DNA of 64,000 nucleotides, from assembly GCF_038967635.1 (NCBI RefSeq), contig NZ_CP152413.1, forward strand, positions 2,976,001 to 3,040,000, read 5' to 3'. The position numbers and the translations under genes were made by a program. The notes beneath the pieces were generated by a model. That model was not told where the DNA came from and did no database searches. It saw nothing but the letters and a program-made list of their open reading frames with translations. This document shows, piece after piece, positions 21,125-29,559 of the stretch. Numbering within the stretch: position 1 is the first letter of the stretch; the number at the start of each line of letters is the position of its first letter. Source of the stretch: Bradyrhizobium sp. B124. Its GTDB lineage: Bacteria; Pseudomonadota; Alphaproteobacteria; Rhizobiales; Xanthobacteraceae.

Positions 21125-22909
21125 TCAGTTTGCCTGCCGGCGCAGGAAGGCCGGGATATCAAGATGGTCGTCACCTTGTGGCGCCGGGGCAACAGGCGCC
21201 TGGCGGCCATGGGCGTCCAATCCCTGCGGTGCCGGGCGCTTCGCATATTCCGATACCGGCGATTCGTTCGCCGAGATCTGCTGGGCGACGCTGCGGGCCG
21301 GCTTGCGGTCGGGCAGCGGTGGCATCGTCGGCATCGCAGGACCCGAGGCACGGGCCGCGATCGGCGGCTCGGTCTCTTCGTCGCGGCGGCCGAGGCCGAC
21401 ATTGGCCAGCCGCTGCAGCAGCGACAGCCGGGTCTTCTGCGGGTGCTCCGCCTCGCCGTCACCGCTGGCCTGGCGGATCTCGGCCTGCGCCGGCATCGGC
21501 AGATCCTCGAACTTCGGCATCCGCGGGGCACGGACCGGCGACCGCTCCGCCGCCTGCGGGATGAAGGTCTCGGGCGGCATCGGCTCGTGCTGCTCGGCGC
21601 GGGCCGCCTCGTGGTCCGGGAACAACGTCGGCTTCTGGGCGATCGGGCGCACGGTGACGTCACCGTACGACCCCGGCTGCATCGGCGCCTGAGCCGGTGC
21701 GCTGTCCGGGGCAACCGCGGCAGCGATTGCCGCGAGCGCGGCGCGCTCGACGGCCGGACGCTGCTGGGCTGCGGCGGCAGCTGCAATCGGAGCAACCGTC
21801 ACGCCGGTCGGCGGTTCCAGCTTCTGGGCGCGCTCGGCCATGCGCTGATTGTCGGCACGCAGGCGAGCGGTCAGATCGGCCAGCCGGCTCTCGGGCGAGC
21901 CGCCCGGCTGCTGTGCGGGAGCCTGGGCACGGGAAGCGATCGCGGCCTGCTCGATACCGGTTGCGACCACCGAGACGCGAATGACGCCGTCGAGCGATTC
22001 GTCGAAGGTGGCGCCGACGATGATGTTGGCGTCGGCATCGACTTCTTCGCGGATGCGGGTTGCGGCTTCGTCGACCTCGAACAACGTGAGGTCCTTACCG
22101 CCCGTGATCGAGATCAGCAGGCCGCGGGCGCCCTTCATCGAGCTATCGTCGATCAGTGGGTTGGCGATCGCAGCTTCGGCGGCGGTCAGCGCGCGCTTCT
22201 CGCCGGTGGCCTCGCCGGTGCCCATCATCGCCTTGCCCATTTCCCGCATCACGGCGCGGACGTCGGCGAAGTCGAGGTTGATCAGGCCTTCCTTGACCAT
22301 CAGGTCGGTGATGCAGGCGACGCCCGAGTACAGCACCTGGTCGGCCATCGCGAACGCGTCGGCGAAGGTGGTCTTCTCGTTGGCGACCCGGAACAGGTTC
22401 TGGTTCGGGATGATCAGCAGCGTGTCGACCACCTTGTGGAGCTCGGAGATACCGTGCTCGGCGGTGCGCATGCGGCGCTGACCCTCGAAGTGGAACGGCT
22501 TCGTAACCACGCCGACGGTGAGGATTCCCATCTCGCGGGCAGCCTTGGCGATCACGGGCGCAGCCCCGGTGCCGGTGCCGCCGCCCATGCCGGCGGTGAC
22601 GAACACCATGTTGGCGCCGGTCAGGTGATCGCGTAGTTCGTCCATCACCTCCTGCGCGGCCGCAGCGCCGACATCGGGCTGCGAACCGGCGCCGAGGCCC
22701 TGGGTGACCTGGGTGCCCATCTGGATGATGCGCTGCGCCTTCGACATGGTCAGCGCCTGCGCGTCGGTGTTGGCGACGACGAAGTCGACGCCCTGCAACC
22801 CGGCGGTGATCATGTTGTTGACGGCATTACCACCCGCGCCGCCGACGCCGAAGACGGTGATCCGCGGTTTCAGCTCGCTGATGTCAGGGGGTGTCAGATT
22901 GAGTGCCAT
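21125..22909 (-). CDS. ftsZ: Cell division GTPase FtsZ
   Basis: The 594-residue protein has the full tubulin-like domain (about residues 15-320), including the G-box signature [10 protein letters not shown] at 109-118 and [14 protein letters not shown] near the start. A very long Pro, Ala and Gln-rich linker of about 250 residues follows, then a conserved C-terminal peptide [12 protein letters not shown] that binds FtsA and other partners. Canonical FtsZ is near 380-400 residues; the long linker is typical of some alphaproteobacteria. FtsZ polymerises at mid-cell to guide septal wall synthesis. It follows ftsA by 89 bases and ends the dcw cluster. Confidence 0.97.
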   Translation of the reverse strand: MALNLTPPDISELKPRITVFGVGGAGGNAVNNMITAGLQGVDFVVANTDAQALTMSKAQRIIQMGTQVTQGLGAGSQPDVGAAAAQEVMDELRDHLTGANMVFVTAGMGGGTGTGAAPVIAKAAREMGILTVGVVTKPFHFEGQRRMRTAEHGISELHKVVDTLLIIPNQNLFRVANEKTTFADAFAMADQVLYSGVACITDLMVKEGLINLDFADVRAVMREMGKAMMGTGEATGEKRALTAAEAAIANPLIDDSSMKGARGLLISITGGKDLTLFEVDEAATRIREEVDADANIIVGATFDESLDGVIRVSVVATGIEQAAIASRAQAPAQQPGGSPESRLADLTARLRADNQRMAERAQKLEPPTGVTVAPIAAAAAAQQRPAVERAALAAIAAAVAPDSAPAQAPMQPGSYGDVTVRPIAQKPTLFPDHEAARAEQHEPMPPETFIPQAAERSPVRAPRMPKFEDLPMPAQAEIRQASGDGEAEHPQKTRLSLLQRLANVGLGRRDEETEPPIAARASGPAMPTMPPLPDRKPARSVAQQISANESPVSEYAKRPAPQGLDAHGRQAPVAPAPQGDDHLDIPAFLRRQAN

Positions 22910-22998
22910 GGTTGCCTCTCTCGATTATGCGCGCGTTGGTTCGTCCCGGCCGCTGGCCGCAGGAGCTGGTGAAAATGCAATGAGCCGGGGTGTGGTCA

Positions 22999-24315
22999 TC
23001 AGAAGCCCTCGCGAAGCCATCGTCCGACCTTTCCGAAGTAACCGTCTGTCCCTGTCCTGAGCTGCCGCGTACGCCGCGGTTCGACATGTTCAAGATGTGC
23101 GTATTGCGGATAGACCAGGAGGCCCGTCGGCACCGAGAACGAGGCGCCCTTCGCCTCGTTCGGCAACCGGCCGAAGCCGAGCGGGCGGCCGATGCGGACC
23201 TGACGGTTCAGGATACGGGTGGCGAGCTCGACGGTGCCGGTGAGCTGCGACGCGCCGCCGCTCAGCACGACGCGCGCCCTCGGCTCTGCCGCAAAGGGAG
23301 AATCCGCGAGCCGGTCACGGACCATTTCGAAAATCTCCTCGGCGCGATGCCGGACAATGTTGGCGATCGTGGCGCGGGACACGATTTGCGGAGTCTCCCG
23401 ATCATCGCCTGCAGTGGGAACGGACATCAGCTCGCGCGAGTCCGAACCGCCGGTCAGCACCGTGCCGTATAAAGTCTTGATTCGCTCGGCATCCGCAATG
23501 CACGCGCCGATGCCGCGCGCAAGATCCATCGTGATGTGTTGCCCGCCGAGCGCAAATCCGGATGCGTGCACGAGGCGGCCGCCGGAATAGGTCGCGATCG
23601 TCGTCGAGCCCGCGCCCATCTCGACGACGGCAGCGCCGAGATCGGCCTCGTCATCGGTCAGGACCGACAGGCCCGCGACATAGGGGCTCGACGCCATGGC
23701 TTCGACGTTGAGATGGCAGCGCTCGACCACCAGCATCAGGTTCTTGGCGACCGTCGCGTCGGACGTCACCACGTTCATGTCGACGCCGAACTGGCGCGCC
23801 ACCATGCCCCTGGGATCGCGGATGCCCTTGACGCCGTCGAGCGCGTAGCCGACCGGCAGCGCGTGCAACACGGTGCGACCGGCGCCGGCGGCGTGGCGCA
23901 TGCCGGCCGAAGTGACGCGGCTGATATCGTCCGCGGTCACCGAGCCGCCGTGGATATCGGCCGCGGCTTCAACCAGTTGGCCATGCAGCCTGCCGCCGGA
24001 AACCGACAGCAGGACGGATTCGACACGGACCTTGGCCATGCGCTCGGCCAGCGCCACGGCATGGCGCACCGCCTTCTCGCATTCGGCGAGATCGACGACG
24101 GAGCCGGCCTTGACGCCGCGCGACTGGATCTGGCTGTAGCCGATCAATTCGACCGCGTGGGTGCGGCCGCACAGCGCCTCGTTCGGCGGCGACGGCCTGA
24201 GCCGCGCGATCATGCAGGCGATCTTGCTGGAGCCGACGTCGAGCGAAGCCACCATCGCGGTGCGCTTCTGCATCGGACGGGTCTTCGGGGTCAAATTGCG
24301 ATCGAGGCCGGTCAT
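22999..24315 (-). CDS. ftsA: Cell division actin-like protein FtsA
   Basis: The 438-residue FtsA has the actin-type phosphate-1 motif in VASLDVGSSKIACMIA, the inserted SHS2 domain with RGVKAGSVVDL near the start, and the adenosine-binding region VVLSGGASQLTG. The C-terminus ends in an amphipathic segment GRWLREGF that fits the membrane-targeting helix. FtsA anchors FtsZ filaments to the inner membrane and recruits later division proteins. Its first four bases overlap the ftsQ end (ATGA), so ftsQ and ftsA are translationally coupled. Confidence 0.96.
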   Translation of the reverse strand: MTGLDRNLTPKTRPMQKRTAMVASLDVGSSKIACMIARLRPSPPNEALCGRTHAVELIGYSQIQSRGVKAGSVVDLAECEKAVRHAVALAERMAKVRVESVLLSVSGGRLHGQLVEAAADIHGGSVTADDISRVTSAGMRHAAGAGRTVLHALPVGYALDGVKGIRDPRGMVARQFGVDMNVVTSDATVAKNLMLVVERCHLNVEAMASSPYVAGLSVLTDDEADLGAAVVEMGAGSTTIATYSGGRLVHASGFALGGQHITMDLARGIGACIADAERIKTLYGTVLTGGSDSRELMSVPTAGDDRETPQIVSRATIANIVRHRAEEIFEMVRDRLADSPFAAEPRARVVLSGGASQLTGTVELATRILNRQVRIGRPLGFGRLPNEAKGASFSVPTGLLVYPQYAHLEHVEPRRTRQLRTGTDGYFGKVGRWLREGF

Positions 24316-25319
24316 GCGGAATCACCGGCCTTCTTCTTGGACTTCTTGTCCTTGAACAGCTCGTCGCGCGCCTTGCCGGCTTCCTCGGACAATTGCACGA
24401 TCAGCCGATCGGGCAGGCGCACGTCGACGGCGACGATGTCGCGCGAGAACAGCTTCTCGTCCTTGTCGAGCTTGGAGAGCGCGGCCAGCGCGTTGCCGAC
24501 GTCGTTCTCCGGCAAGCGGATGTCGAGGCCGTCCTTGAGGCGCAGGTTCCAGCGCCGCTCGCCGACGAAGATCGCGGCCTTGGTCACCGAGCGCACCTGC
24601 GGATAACGGTCGAGCAGCGCCAGGAAGTCCTGGGCGCGGGTGTCCGCGCCCTTGCCCACCACCAGCGGCAGATTGAGGAAGCGGCGCGAGACGTAAGGCT
24701 CGAGCACCGCGCCGTCGGAGGCGATCACCGACAGGCGGCCGTTCTGCTGCCACAGCGCGAAGGCGGTGCGCTCGACGATGTCGATCTGCAGCCGGCCCGG
24801 ATAGAGCTTGAGGATCGTGGCGTCGGCGATCCAGGGATTGGCCTTCAGCTTGGCGCGCACGGTGTCGGCGTCGAGGAATAGCAGCGAGGAGCGGCCGTTG
24901 ACGCCGCCGATCGCAAGCACCTCATCCTGGCTCAGCTGCTTGCGGCCGTTGATGCCGACGGTGGTGATGCGGAAGCCCGCGGAATTGGCCAGCGCATTGC
25001 GGGTGTCGCTCAGCGCCGTGGTGAACTCCTCGAGATGGCCGCCCCGGACGATGCCGAAGCCCAGGCTGCCGAACAGGATCGCGAGCGTCGCGACCAAGCC
25101 GATGCGGCGCGGCAGATAGCGTTCGACCATCAGGATGTAGCGGTTCGGCGGCTCGCGATCGATCATCTGCGGCGGCCTGGCGGGACGCCGGCGGCGACGC
25201 GCGAGATGGGCGCCGACATACTCGCGCAGCAGCATTGCCGCTCCAATAGCGGCTGCTTTCAGGTCAGCTTGAGGCCCCAGCGATCGCAGCGATCGGGTGA
25301 GGCGTCCTGCACGATCCAT
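24312..25319 (-). CDS. ftsQ: Cell division protein FtsQ
   Basis: The 335-residue protein has a long basic, Arg-rich cytoplasmic segment (residues 1-75) and one transmembrane helix near 76-97. A POTRA domain follows, starting about FRITTVGINGRKQLSQDEVL, then the FtsQ beta domain. FtsQ connects the early ring to FtsL/FtsB and FtsI/FtsW in the periplasm. The C-terminal tail is Lys-rich. The gene ends overlapping ftsA and begins after a 333-base gap from ddl, which is longer than expected and may hold its own promoter. Confidence 0.94.
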   Translation of the reverse strand: MDRAGRLTRSLRSLGPQADLKAAAIGAAMLLREYVGAHLARRRRRPARPPQMIDREPPNRYILMVERYLPRRIGLVATLAILFGSLGFGIVRGGHLEEFTTALSDTRNALANSAGFRITTVGINGRKQLSQDEVLAIGGVNGRSSLLFLDADTVRAKLKANPWIADATILKLYPGRLQIDIVERTAFALWQQNGRLSVIASDGAVLEPYVSRRFLNLPLVVGKGADTRAQDFLALLDRYPQVRSVTKAAIFVGERRWNLRLKDGLDIRLPENDVGNALAALSKLDKDEKLFSRDIVAVDVRLPDRLIVQLSEEAGKARDELFKDKKSKKKAGDSA

Positions 25320-25513
25320 TGCACGAGCTCGTCACATGTTGCGCCCGCAAACCCTGCGGGGTCCCGGCACAAATCACGTCTCGGCTAGACCGGTGGGATT
25401 AGAGAGGCCCCCTGTTCCCTGGTTGCGATCCTCGAAGCGGTAATCCGCGACAGCTCACGCCCCGGCAGCCAAGCGCTACATGCGCCGCCAGCGTTAACCT
25501 TCGGGCTTCCTGG

Positions 25514-25528
25514 TAAACAAATGGTAAA
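25514..25528 (-). promoter_or_regulatory. CtrA-like box upstream of ftsQ
   Basis: On the minus strand the site reads TTTACCATTTGTTTACC, two TTTA half-sites seven bases apart. The established CtrA motif in alphaproteobacteria is TTAA-N7-TTAA, and in Caulobacter CtrA acts at the ftsQA promoter. A near-identical spacing and sequence recurs at 42413-42427. Confidence 0.4.
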
Positions 25529-25627
25529 GGAGTTCAGCCTGGAGTGTATTTTGATCAACGCTCTGAATACTTTGCCGCGAACCCGTTAGCATTTTAGCAA
25601 CAGCGTCCGGGTTCCATCCGGCCGAGT

Positions 25628-25645
25628 CGGGCGGGTTCCCGCCCG
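25628..25645 (-). terminator. Hairpin after ddl
   Basis: Perfect eight-base arms CGGGCGGG and CCCGCCCG with a two-base loop lie eight bases past the ddl stop. No T-run follows on the minus strand. It may be an attenuator, a pause site or an RNA-stabilising stem between ddl and ftsQ. Confidence 0.35.
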
Positions 25646-25652
25646 GTTGGCC

Positions 25653-26639
25653 TTAACTCCTGGCGCGGCGGCGGCCGAGCTCGATCTGGTCACGCAGGAA
25701 GTCGGCAAAGGCGATGCCCTGTGCTTTCAAGGCCTTAGGGTAAAGTGATGCCGCGGTGAGGCCGGGCAGCGTGTTGGTCTCGAGGTAGACCGGGCCATTG
25801 GCCGACACGATGAAATCGCTGCGCGAATAGCCGGTGCAGGACAATGCGCGGTGCGCCCGCAGCGCATGGTCCATGATCGCGGCGCTGACCTCGGGCGCGA
25901 AACGGCCGGGGCAGATCTCCTGGGTCGACTTCAGAAGGTATTTGGCTGTGTAGTCGAAGCCCCCCTCCGCCGGCACGATCTCGATCGGCGGCAGCGCGAA
26001 CACCGTGCCGTCGGATTGCTCGAGCACGCCGCAGGTCGCCTCGACGCCCGACACGAACGGCTCGATCAGATAGTCTTCGTGCTTGGCGGCATTGCGGACC
26101 GCGACAAGGTCCTGCTGTGCGTTGACGAAGATCAGCCCGTAGCTCGATCCGTCCTTGGCGGGCTTTGCGATCAGCCTGCCGTGCTGGGCGAACGCCTCAT
26201 CGAGCTGTGCGACCGATATGCCCTGTGGCGCGTTGAGGCCTGCGATCGCGGCGAAGCGCTTCGCCGATGGCTTATCGAACGCCAAATGCGACGACGCCGA
26301 GCCGGAGCCGGTGAACGCGACGCCGCGCATCTCGCACATTGCCTGCAATTCGCCGTTCTCGGCGCGGCCACCGTGCAGGCCGAGCACCAGCACGCGCTGC
26401 TCGGCACTGGCTTTGTCGAGTGCCCGGTCGAGCGCGATGCCGCGACCATCGGGCTTGAAGTCGACCTCGAAGGGCCGCGTGTGGCCGAGCAGCTGTTCGG
26501 ACGTCACCGCGTGCACGGTGTCGTCGACGTCCCAGAACCAGAGCTCCGCGTCGGGCAGCGCGCGGTGCAGCGCCTGCGCGCTCGCCACCGAGACCAGCCG
26601 CTCCTTGTTGGTGCCGCCGAACAGAATGGTCACCTGCAT
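25653..26639 (-). CDS. ddl: D-alanine--D-alanine ligase
   Basis: The 328-residue ATP-grasp enzyme shows the Ddl order of motifs: the N-terminal GGTNKERLVSVASAQAL (the usual GGxSxERxVS with changes), LHGGRAENGELQ, the ATP-binding KPAKDGSSYG, then KYLLKSTQEICPGRF and the metal region YLETNTLPGLT. Ddl joins two D-alanines for the pentapeptide stem. Its start shares one base with the murB stop (TGATG), indicating coupling. It is somewhat longer and more divergent than standard DdlB. The motif changes are listed as a finding. Confidence 0.88.
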   Translation of the reverse strand: MQVTILFGGTNKERLVSVASAQALHRALPDAELWFWDVDDTVHAVTSEQLLGHTRPFEVDFKPDGRGIALDRALDKASAEQRVLVLGLHGGRAENGELQAMCEMRGVAFTGSGSASSHLAFDKPSAKRFAAIAGLNAPQGISVAQLDEAFAQHGRLIAKPAKDGSSYGLIFVNAQQDLVAVRNAAKHEDYLIEPFVSGVEATCGVLEQSDGTVFALPPIEIVPAEGGFDYTAKYLLKSTQEICPGRFAPEVSAAIMDHALRAHRALSCTGYSRSDFIVSANGPVYLETNTLPGLTAASLYPKALKAQGIAFADFLRDQIELGRRRARS

Positions 26640-27556
26640 CAGCTTTTCCCGATCCGCTTGATTTCCCAGTGCAGCTCAATTCCGCTGGTCTGCTTGACCC
26701 GCTCGCGCACCGTCTCGCCGAGGGTCTCGATGTCATGCCCGGTGGCGTTGCCGGTGTTGATCAGGAAATTGCAGTGCATCTCCGACACCTGTGCGCCGCC
26801 GACCTTGAGGCCGCGGCAACCGGCGGCGTCGATCAGCTTCCAGGCGCTGTTGCCGGGCGGATTCTTGAAGGTCGAGCCGCCGGTCTTCTCGCGGATCGGC
26901 TGCGCGGTCTCGCGATGGGCCTGCACCTCGTTCATGCGGGTGCGGATCGCCTCAGTATCGGTGATCCTGCCGCGGAAGCGCGCCGAGGTGAACACGATGG
27001 ACGGATCGACGCCAGAGTTGCGATAGACGAACTTCATGTCGGCATTGCCGAACGTATGCTTCGTACCGTCGCGGCCAACGCCGGTGGCCTCGATCAGCAC
27101 ATTCTTGGTCTCGCCGCCATTGGCGCCGGCATTCATGCGCAGCGCGCCGCCGACCGTGCCGGGAATACCGAAGAAGAATTCCATGCCGCCGATGTTTGCA
27201 GCAGCCGCCGTCTCGGCGACGCGCTTGTCGAGCGCCGCGGCGCCGGCGGTGACGACATCGCCGGCTGCACTGGTTTCGCCAAAGGTGCGCGGCGCCAGTC
27301 GGATCACGACACCGGGCATGCCGCCGTCGCGCACGATCAGATTGGAGCCGACGCCGACGACATAGACCGGCAACTCCTGCGGCAGCCGCTTCAGGAAATA
27401 AGCCAGATCATCCTCATCCGCTGGCGTGAACAGCACCTGCGCCGGACCGCCGACACGAAACCAGGTCAGCTCCGCCAGCGACTGGTTAGCCAGCAGCCGC
27501 CCGCGCAGCTCCGGCATCGCGGTTTTCAGGTCGGGCGTGATGTCGGGGAAGGTCAT
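26639..27556 (-). CDS. murB: UDP-N-acetylenolpyruvoylglucosamine reductase
   Basis: The 305-residue flavoprotein has the FAD-binding region [16 protein letters not shown], the AGANGG segment typical of type II MurB, and the C-terminal [10 protein letters not shown] and [18 protein letters not shown]. MurB uses NADPH to make UDP-MurNAc. An AGAGGT ribosome-binding site lies between the ATG and the nearby repeat of the GIY-YIG element, so this start is well supported. The upstream gap to murC is 412 bases and holds that element, while the downstream junction with ddl is an overlap of one base. Confidence 0.95.
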   Translation of the reverse strand: MTFPDITPDLKTAMPELRGRLLANQSLAELTWFRVGGPAQVLFTPADEDDLAYFLKRLPQELPVYVVGVGSNLIVRDGGMPGVVIRLAPRTFGETSAAGDVVTAGAAALDKRVAETAAAANIGGMEFFFGIPGTVGGALRMNAGANGGETKNVLIEATGVGRDGTKHTFGNADMKFVYRNSGVDPSIVFTSARFRGRITDTEAIRTRMNEVQAHRETAQPIREKTGGSTFKNPPGNSAWKLIDAAGCRGLKVGGAQVSEMHCNFLINTGNATGHDIETLGETVRERVKQTSGIELHWEIKRIGKS

Positions 27557-27573
27557 GCGTGACCTCTCCGTCC

Positions 27574-27608
27574 GTCATGGCCGGGCTTGTCCCGGCCATC
27601 CACGTCTT
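27574..27608. repeat. Left inverted repeat of the GIY-YIG element
   Basis: A 35-base repeat starting GTCATGGCCGGGCTTGTCCC and ending CACGTCTT. It is the exact reverse complement of 27912-27946, and its first 25 bases can fold into a hairpin. The GIY-YIG frame is open through it, giving a spurious [15 protein letters not shown] N-terminal extension. Confidence 0.9.
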
Positions 27609-27621
27609 GCAGTATCTCCAC

Positions 27622-27912
27622 ATGGCAGGGGGATACGTCTATTTTCTGACCAACCGACCGAACGGCGTGCTCTATGTCGGCGTAACGAGCGATCTCGTCC
27701 GCCGGATATTCGAGCATCGTTCTGGATTCGTCGATGGATTCACCAAGCGCTACGGCTTGAAGCGGCTGGTTTACTTCGAGCAATTCGACGACATCCGCAC
27801 CGCTATCCAACGTGAACACACCATCAAGCATTGGCCACGCGCTTGGAAGGTTCGCACAATCATCGCAGCGAATCCGAACTGGGACGACCTGTACGACACG
27901 ATAGTGCGGTGA
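27622..27912 (+). CDS. Single-domain GIY-YIG endonuclease
   Basis: The 96-residue protein is a minimal GIY-YIG nuclease of the COG2827/UPF0213 type. It has the GIY-YIG pair as GGYVYFLTN...VLYVGVTSDL, the conserved Arg in LVRRIFEHR, and a catalytic-type Glu near REHTIKHW. The open frame runs upstream to 27559, but those codons are repeat sequence, so the ATG at 27622 is preferred. There is no obvious ribosome-binding site. The stop codon TGA ends on the first base of the right repeat. It lies antisense between murC and murB and probably acts on DNA carrying the flanking repeats; that is inference. Confidence 0.85.
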   Translation: MAGGYVYFLTNRPNGVLYVGVTSDLVRRIFEHRSGFVDGFTKRYGLKRLVYFEQFDDIRTAIQREHTIKHWPRAWKVRTIIAANPNWDDLYDTIVR

Positions 27913-27946
27913 AGACGTGGATGGCCGGGACAAGCCCGGCCATGAC
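27912..27946. repeat. Right inverted repeat of the GIY-YIG element
   Basis: This 35-base stretch is identical to the reverse complement of 27574-27608. It begins at the last base of the nuclease stop codon, so gene and repeat are physically fused. On the minus strand it lies 22 bases past the murC stop and could fold in the murC transcript. Confidence 0.9.
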
Positions 27947-27968
27947 GTGGTGAGATACGAGGCCTCCA

Positions 27969-29372
27969 TCACCCCAGCGCCTTCAATTCGTCGGGCAGTG
28001 CGTAGGCCCATTGCGTGATGTTGCCGGCGCCGAGGCAGACGACCAGGTCGCCGGACTTGGCAATACCGTGAACAATCTTCGCGAGGTCGCCGGCGTTCGG
28101 CAGCGGGACAACGTTGCGATGGCCGTGGGCGCGCAGGCCGGCGGCGAAATGGTCGCGGTCGATGCCTGCGATCGGTGCTTCGCCGGCCGGATAGACCTCC
28201 GCGACCACGACCGCATCGGCATCGTTGAAGCAGGTGCAGAATTCCTCGAACAAGGATTGCAGGCGGGTGTAGCGATGCGGCTGCACCACGGCGACGATCT
28301 TGCCGTTGGTGGATTCCCGCGCCGCCTTCAGCACGGCCGCGATCTCGACCGGATGATGACCGTAGTCGTCGATCACGGTGATGCCGTTCGTCTCGCCGGT
28401 CTTGGTGAAACGCCGCTTGACGCCACCGAAGCCCGCCATGGCCTGGCGGATCACGTCATCGGACACGCCGAGCTGATGCGCGACCGCGATCGCCGCCGTC
28501 GCGTTCGACGCGTTGTGGGGCCCCGGCATCGGCAGCATGATGTCAGCGATCTCGTGCGTCGCGCCTGACTTGCGATCGCGGATCGCGACCTTGAATTTCG
28601 AGCCGCCGCCCATCGGCGTCAGATCCAGGAGCTGCGCATCGGCCTGCGGATTCTGGCCGTAGGTGACGATGCGGCGGTCCTCGATCTTGCCGACGAGGGC
28701 TTGCACCACCGGATGATCGGTGCACATCACGGCAAAGCCATAGAACGGAACGTTCTCGACGAAATTGCGGAACGCGTCCTGGATCGCCTCGAAGGTCTTG
28801 AAGTGATCGAGATGCTCGGGATCGATATTGGTGACGATGACGACATCGGACGGCAGCTTCAGGAACGTGCCGTCGCTCTCGTCGGCCTCGACCACCATCC
28901 AGTCGCCTGCCCCGAGCCGCGCATTGGAGCCATAGGCATTGATGATGCCGCCATTGATCACGGTCGGATCGAGCCCGCCGGCGTCGAGCAAGGTCGCCAC
29001 CATCGTGGTCGTGGTGGTCTTGCCATGGGTGCCGGCGATCGCGACGCAGCTCTTCAGCCGCATCAATTCCGCCAGCATCTCGGCGCGCCGCACCACGGGA
29101 ATGCGCCGCGCGCGCGCCGCCATCAGCTCGGGATTGTCGCGCTTGATCGCAGTCGAGACCACGACGACATCGGCGCCATCGACATTCTCGGCGGTGTGGC
29201 CGACCGATATCTTGGCGCCCTTCTTGCGCAGCCGGTCGAGGTTGTAATTGTCCGACGCGTCGGAGCCCTGCACGGTATAGCCGAGATTGATCAGCACCTC
29301 GGCGATGCCGCTCATGCCGATGCCGCCGATCCCGACGAAGTGAATGGGTCCGATCTCGCGCGGCAGTCTCAT
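27969..29372 (-). CDS. murC: UDP-N-acetylmuramate--L-alanine ligase
   Basis: The 467-residue Mur ligase begins [20 protein letters not shown], the glycine-rich start diagnostic of MurC. The ATP P-loop is [10 protein letters not shown] near residue 107, and the C-terminal ligase domain includes [10 protein letters not shown] and [11 protein letters not shown]. MurC adds L-Ala to UDP-MurNAc in the cytosol. The open frame extends to 29471, but the 33 extra residues do not resemble MurC and overlap a degenerate repeat, so the inner ATG was chosen. A class I methyltransferase gene lies upstream in the same direction instead of murG directly. Confidence 0.95.
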   Translation of the reverse strand: MRLPREIGPIHFVGIGGIGMSGIAEVLINLGYTVQGSDASDNYNLDRLRKKGAKISVGHTAENVDGADVVVVSTAIKRDNPELMAARARRIPVVRRAEMLAELMRLKSCVAIAGTHGKTTTTTMVATLLDAGGLDPTVINGGIINAYGSNARLGAGDWMVVEADESDGTFLKLPSDVVIVTNIDPEHLDHFKTFEAIQDAFRNFVENVPFYGFAVMCTDHPVVQALVGKIEDRRIVTYGQNPQADAQLLDLTPMGGGSKFKVAIRDRKSGATHEIADIMLPMPGPHNASNATAAIAVAHQLGVSDDVIRQAMAGFGGVKRRFTKTGETNGITVIDDYGHHPVEIAAVLKAARESTNGKIVAVVQPHRYTRLQSLFEEFCTCFNDADAVVVAEVYPAGEAPIAGIDRDHFAAGLRAHGHRNVVPLPNAGDLAKIVHGIAKSGDLVVCLGAGNITQWAYALPDELKALG

Positions 29373-29559
29373 GATCCGGTTCCTGATATCATCGTCCGTG
29401 CGCGCCTCACAATGGTCGCACTGAGTACTGGATGCCCCGCTTTTCCCATGCGTGACAAGGGCTTTTTCCACCCCGCAGCCGCGGAAATGTCGCTGTTGTC
29501 AGCTACCGGCCGGTGCTGGTGATCTGACGTCACAGACATCTCCATCTCGGCCCCGGCGG
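29373..29559 (-). other. Gap between methyltransferase gene and murC, degenerate repeat
   Basis: No gene was seen here. A GTACTGGATGCCCCGCTTTT stretch near 29423-29442 looks like a decayed half of the TACTGGGTCCCCCGCTTTCG repeat seen at 13106 and 14666. Confidence 0.35.

Larger units (their letters stand above)
25320..25652 (-). promoter_or_regulatory. ddl-ftsQ intergenic region, probable ftsQAZ promoter
   Basis: No gene was seen here. The 333-base gap interrupts what is usually a tight ddl-ftsQ junction in this cluster type. It holds a strong hairpin near ddl (CGGGCGGG/CCCGCCCG at 25628-25645), a TTTA-N7-TTTA pair at 25514-25528 on the minus strand, and a GTTAAC half-site near 25493. An internal promoter for ftsQ-ftsA-ftsZ is the simplest explanation. 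Confidence 0.5.
27574..27946. mobile_element. Putative GIY-YIG element with 35-bp inverted repeats
   Basis: Perfect 35-base inverted repeats (27574-27608 and 27912-27946) bound one GIY-YIG nuclease gene. Each repeat holds its own nine-base-stem hairpin, ATGGCCGGG and CCCGGCCAT around a CTTGT loop. The unit is inserted between murC and murB, 17 bases before the murB ATG, and its gene is antisense to the dcw operon. I see no clear target-site duplication. Its layout recalls REP/RAYT units, but the nuclease fold differs. Confidence 0.7.

Noticed and set aside
27559..27621. Upstream start of the GIY-YIG gene
   Set aside because: The extra 21 residues are encoded by the inverted repeat; the fold begins after 27622.
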